A DNA stretch of 64,000 bases from contig CALBTB010000013.1 in the NCBI GenBank assembly GCA_937967995.1, positions 1-64,000 of the forward strand. The letters are read 5' to 3'. The DNA is from an uncultured Gammaproteobacteria bacterium (GTDB lineage: Bacteria > Pseudomonadota > Gammaproteobacteria > UBA6429 > Thiohalophilaceae). Shown in pieces: positions 61,783 to 64,000 of this stretch. Below the pieces are notes generated by a model. It saw nothing but the letters and a program-made list of their open reading frames with translations. It did no database searches and had not been told where the DNA came from. How positions within the stretch are numbered: position 1 is the first letter of the stretch; each line of letters begins with the position of its first letter. Position numbers and translations under genes: made by a program.

Positions 61783-62832
61783 TCAGGCAATGGTAACGTC
61801 ACTCGACAGGTAGACATCCTGAATGGCATTAAGCAGCTTCACACCTTCTTTAACCGGTTTTTGAAACGCCTTGCGGCCTGAAATCAGTCCCATGCCGCCA
61901 GCACGTTTGTTAATGACCGCAGTACGAACAGCCTGGTGCAGATCATCACTACCAGAGGCACCGCCGGAATTGATCATGCCAACGCGGCCCATGTAACAGT
62001 TTGCAACCTGGTAGCGCACCAGATCGATGGGATGGTCAGATGTCAGGTCGGAATAAACTTTCGGGTGGGTCTTACCAAACTTGATGGCCTCGAAACCACC
62101 GTTGCCCTGGGCCTGTTTCTGTTTGATGATATCCGCATCGATGGTAGCGGCAAGGTGATTGGCCTGACCGGTCAGATCGGCGGCAACGTGATAATCCGTA
62201 CCATCTTTCTTGAAGGCAGAATTTCTCAGGTATGCCCACAAAACGGTAAACATACCCAGCTCATGGGCGTGTTCAAAGGCCTCACTGACTTCCAGAATCT
62301 GGCGACGTGACTCTTCCGAGCCATAATACACGGTGGCCCCAACGGCAACGGCGCCCATATCAAATGCCTGGTTGACACTGGCAAACAGTGTCTGGTCGTA
62401 ACTGTTGGGATAGGACAGTAATTCATTGTGATTGATTTTGATAATGAAAGGGATCTTATGCACATATCGGCGAGTAATGCTGTTTAGTACGCCCAATGTC
62501 GAGGCGACCCCGTTACAACCGCCTTCGATAGCCAGATTTATTATATTTTCCGGATCGAAAAACGCCGGGTTTGGTGCAAACGAGGCACCGGCCGAGTGTT
62601 CAACGCCCTGGTCGACCGGTAATAGCGACAGGTAACCGGTTCCGGCCAGCCGGCCATGATTATAAAGGGCAGCAAGATTACGCAGTACAGCCGGTTTGCG
62701 ATTCTTCTGACTCACCACGCGATCGATATAATCGCTACCAGGCAGGTGCATGTTCTGTTTTGGAATTGTCTTACTGGTATGCGTCAGGAGCGAATCCGCT
62801 TCATCACCAAGAACTTTCTGAATGTTTAGCAT
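61783..62832 (-). CDS. fbaB: Class I fructose-bisphosphate aldolase (FbaB type)
   Basis: A 349-residue aldolase cleaving fructose 1,6-bisphosphate to triose phosphates through a Schiff base. It is close in sequence to E. coli FbaB from end to end: LPVDQGVEHSAGASFAPNPA, LWAYLRNSAFKKDGTDYHVA, ADIIKQKQAQGNGGFEAIKF, NSGGASGSDDLHQAVRTAV and KRAGGMGLISGRKAFQKPV. The Lys-rich DADIIKQK segment is where the Schiff-base Lys is expected. In E. coli this isozyme serves mainly gluconeogenic growth. It converges with hemN 15 bases away, and an FNR-like box lies about 100 bases upstream. Confidence 0.95.
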   Translation of the reverse strand: MLNIQKVLGDEADSLLTHTSKTIPKQNMHLPGSDYIDRVVSQKNRKPAVLRNLAALYNHGRLAGTGYLSLLPVDQGVEHSAGASFAPNPAFFDPENIINLAIEGGCNGVASTLGVLNSITRRYVHKIPFIIKINHNELLSYPNSYDQTLFASVNQAFDMGAVAVGATVYYGSEESRRQILEVSEAFEHAHELGMFTVLWAYLRNSAFKKDGTDYHVAADLTGQANHLAATIDADIIKQKQAQGNGGFEAIKFGKTHPKVYSDLTSDHPIDLVRYQVANCYMGRVGMINSGGASGSDDLHQAVRTAVINKRAGGMGLISGRKAFQKPVKEGVKLLNAIQDVYLSSDVTIA

Positions 62833-62928
62833 GGCTGGCCTCCGCCAGATAAGACTGGATAAACGTGACAGGGTATCTCAAGCATAATTCGCGTCTATGC
62901 TTTTTATCAATTCCCAAAACCGGTATTG

Positions 62929-62942
62929 CTGATCTGGATCAA
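62929..62942. promoter_or_regulatory. FNR-like box upstream of fbaB
   Basis: CTGAT-CTGG-ATCAA, one base away from the TTGAT-N4-ATCAA consensus. Its centre is about 103 bases from the fbaB start on the minus strand, and it sits just beyond the end of the next gene upstream. Confidence 0.45.
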
Positions 62943-62951
62943 CGCAGTGTG

Positions 62952-63509
62952 CTAATTGCAACCGGTCATCACGACGGTCCATGAACCCATATCAAAGTCA
63001 TTGAGGGGATCGGGCCGACGGGCGCGTGCACAGATCACGCTGCCATCCGGGTAACGAAACACAACCATGACCTCATCCGTATTCAAGTCTTTAAATGATT
63101 CGATCGCGACTTCAGAAACTTCTGTACCGCTACCCAGCAGGTTTTCCCTGTGATTGGGTATCAGGCTCGGTTTGTCCAGGTATTTTTCCCTGAAATCCGG
63201 CTGTAACATGAGTTCATGGGCCATCGCCATGCTCTTGTTCCACAGGTCGGTTTTATCTTCTGGTTCGGTAAACGTTTGCAGTGGTTTTTTGGTGTCAGCC
63301 TGTGGTGTTGTCGCCGCAGGTTCGTCAGGTTGCACCGGATTAACCAGTACCATTGTAAATGGTTCTGAAGAATAAATTTGACGGTCCATTTTCTGGAATA
63401 CAGTTGTCATGGTCAGCACCACAACGTGCAATGAAAGCGATATTACGATAAACGGTACCAGAACCGATCGATATTCCCGCTGCATGACATGTTCAACTGT
63501 TGACATCAT
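62952..63509 (-). CDS. Single-pass membrane protein, unknown
   Basis: A 186-residue protein; the start is uncertain between 63509 and 63485, since neither has a good ribosome binding site. One membrane helix (VLVPFIVISLSLHVVVLTM) is followed by a Pro/Thr/Glu-rich periplasmic stretch (NPVQPDEPAATTPQADTKKP) and a C-terminal domain with VMVVFRYPDGSVICARARRP and a final MTGCN, whose two cysteines could pair. The layout recalls TonB-like proteins, but the C-terminal signature is absent. It lies between arfB and fbaB on the same strand. Confidence 0.65.
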   Translation of the reverse strand: MMSTVEHVMQREYRSVLVPFIVISLSLHVVVLTMTTVFQKMDRQIYSSEPFTMVLVNPVQPDEPAATTPQADTKKPLQTFTEPEDKTDLWNKSMAMAHELMLQPDFREKYLDKPSLIPNHRENLLGSGTEVSEVAIESFKDLNTDEVMVVFRYPDGSVICARARRPDPLNDFDMGSWTVVMTGCN

Positions 63510-63560
63510 AGATGGACAAACCGCAACAGTGATAGTTCGTGGCAGCAAGAAAGCCGGGTA

Positions 63561-63977
63561 TTAATCTGGCTGAACTTTCTTACGTAATGTTTTGATTTTC
63601 CCTCGCCGGGTTTTATGTTCGAGCCGTTTTTGCTGGGCTGATTTTGGCAGTTTAGTCGGTATGCGTTTTTTACGACTTACCGCGACACTTCTGATTAGTT
63701 CCTGCAAGCGCTGAAGTGCCGCAGCCCGGTTTTTTTCCTGGCTGCGGTATTGCTGTGACTTGATGACGATGACACCGTCCTTGCTGATGCGCCGGTCAGG
63801 CAATTTCATCAGGCGTTGCTTGTAAAAATCCGGCAATGACGAGGCCTGAATATCAAACCGCAGGTGGATGGCGGTGGCGACTTTATTGACGTTCTGCCCA
63901 CCGGCACCCTGGGCACGGACGGCAGAAATATCAATTTCCTCTTCGCTGATTTCGACATTGTTGGAGATTCTGAGCAT
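63561..63977 (-). CDS. arfB: Alternative ribosome-rescue factor / peptidyl-tRNA hydrolase ArfB
   Basis: A 138-residue protein of the release-factor family without codon-recognition domains. It rescues ribosomes stalled without a stop codon by hydrolysing peptidyl-tRNA. The catalytic GGQ lies in VRAQGAGGQNVNKVATAIHL, and the basic C-terminal tail that enters the mRNA channel is present (SAQQKRLEHKTRRGKIKTLR). It is complete within the window. The 23 bases to the right edge contain nothing recognisable. Confidence 0.96.
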   Translation of the reverse strand: MLRISNNVEISEEEIDISAVRAQGAGGQNVNKVATAIHLRFDIQASSLPDFYKQRLMKLPDRRISKDGVIVIKSQQYRSQEKNRAAALQRLQELIRSVAVSRKKRIPTKLPKSAQQKRLEHKTRRGKIKTLRKKVQPD

Positions 63978-64000
63978 AGACAGATTATGCCATTTGCTGG

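Noticed and set aside
1..64000. CRISPR arrays, insertion sequences, prophage, tRNA or rRNA genes
   Set aside because: No spaced direct repeats, transposase or integrase motifs, or cloverleaf-like sequences were found by eye; a covariance-model scan would be needed to exclude small RNAs.

Overview
The window looks like chromosomal DNA of a free-living, motile Gammaproteobacterium. The support is a proteobacterial core set (fbp, pilU-type ATPase, putA, pdxH, hemN, fbaB, arfB, lemA-type gene), outer-membrane barrels and lipoproteins, RND efflux, a chemoreceptor, several c-di-GMP enzymes and FNR-type promoter boxes. No genus can be assigned from the sequence alone. Coding density is high, gaps are short, and no insertion sequence, prophage, CRISPR array, tRNA or rRNA was recognised. 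The first gene is cut by the left edge.

Layout. 1-9 kb: end of a CBS-domain protein, small soluble proteins, a beta-helix lipoprotein, a chemoreceptor behind a sigma-28-like promoter, a DUF2145 gene pair, an HTH regulator, a secreted copper-radical-oxidase-like protein and a cNMP-binding protein. 9-19 kb: diguanylate cyclases, fructose-1,6-bisphosphatase, an OmpA-type lipoprotein and a 1140-residue hybrid sensor (two solute-binding domains, PAS, GGDEF, EAL). 19-26 kb: an IorAB-type molybdenum hydroxylase with a membrane-tethered winged-helix protein, a VOC/WYL pair, small envelope proteins and a first ECF sigma/anti-sigma pair. 26-34 kb: PutA, a DUF2846 barrel protein, a DUF1207 protein and the PilU-type ATPase. 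34-45 kb: an SLC13 permease, a sterol-desaturase-like enzyme, an RND efflux pair with PsiE, a MoaD/ThiS-like protein beside an Asp-box propeller, and a kinase/ATPase fusion. 45-50 kb: a repeat-bearing cytochrome c lipoprotein, a peptidoglycan-binding lipoprotein, a host-attachment-family protein under a perfect FNR box, a hydrolase and a phosphoesterase. 50-55 kb: a second ECF sigma operon whose anti-sigma factor carries a periplasmic DsrE-like domain, then TSUP and EamA transporters. 55-64 kb: a halogenase-like flavoprotein, a Cyc2-like fused cytochrome-porin, pdxH, a LemA protein, hemN, fbaB and arfB.

Themes. Signalling dominates: three GGDEF proteins (one also EAL), a chemoreceptor, a cNMP-binding protein and two ECF sigma systems. 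A possible oxygen-responsive (FNR/Anr) group links the host-attachment gene (perfect box), hemN and fbaB (one mismatch each) and the cytochrome-porin (degenerate). The strongest candidates for undescribed biology are the ECF / anti-sigma-DsrE / secreted-protein operon (50.6-53.1 kb), the cytochrome-porin fusion (56.9-58.2 kb) and the orphan ubiquitin-like/propeller pair (42.2-43.6 kb). All calls rest on reading the sequence; no database search was possible and start codons were chosen from visible ribosome binding sites and protein N-termini.
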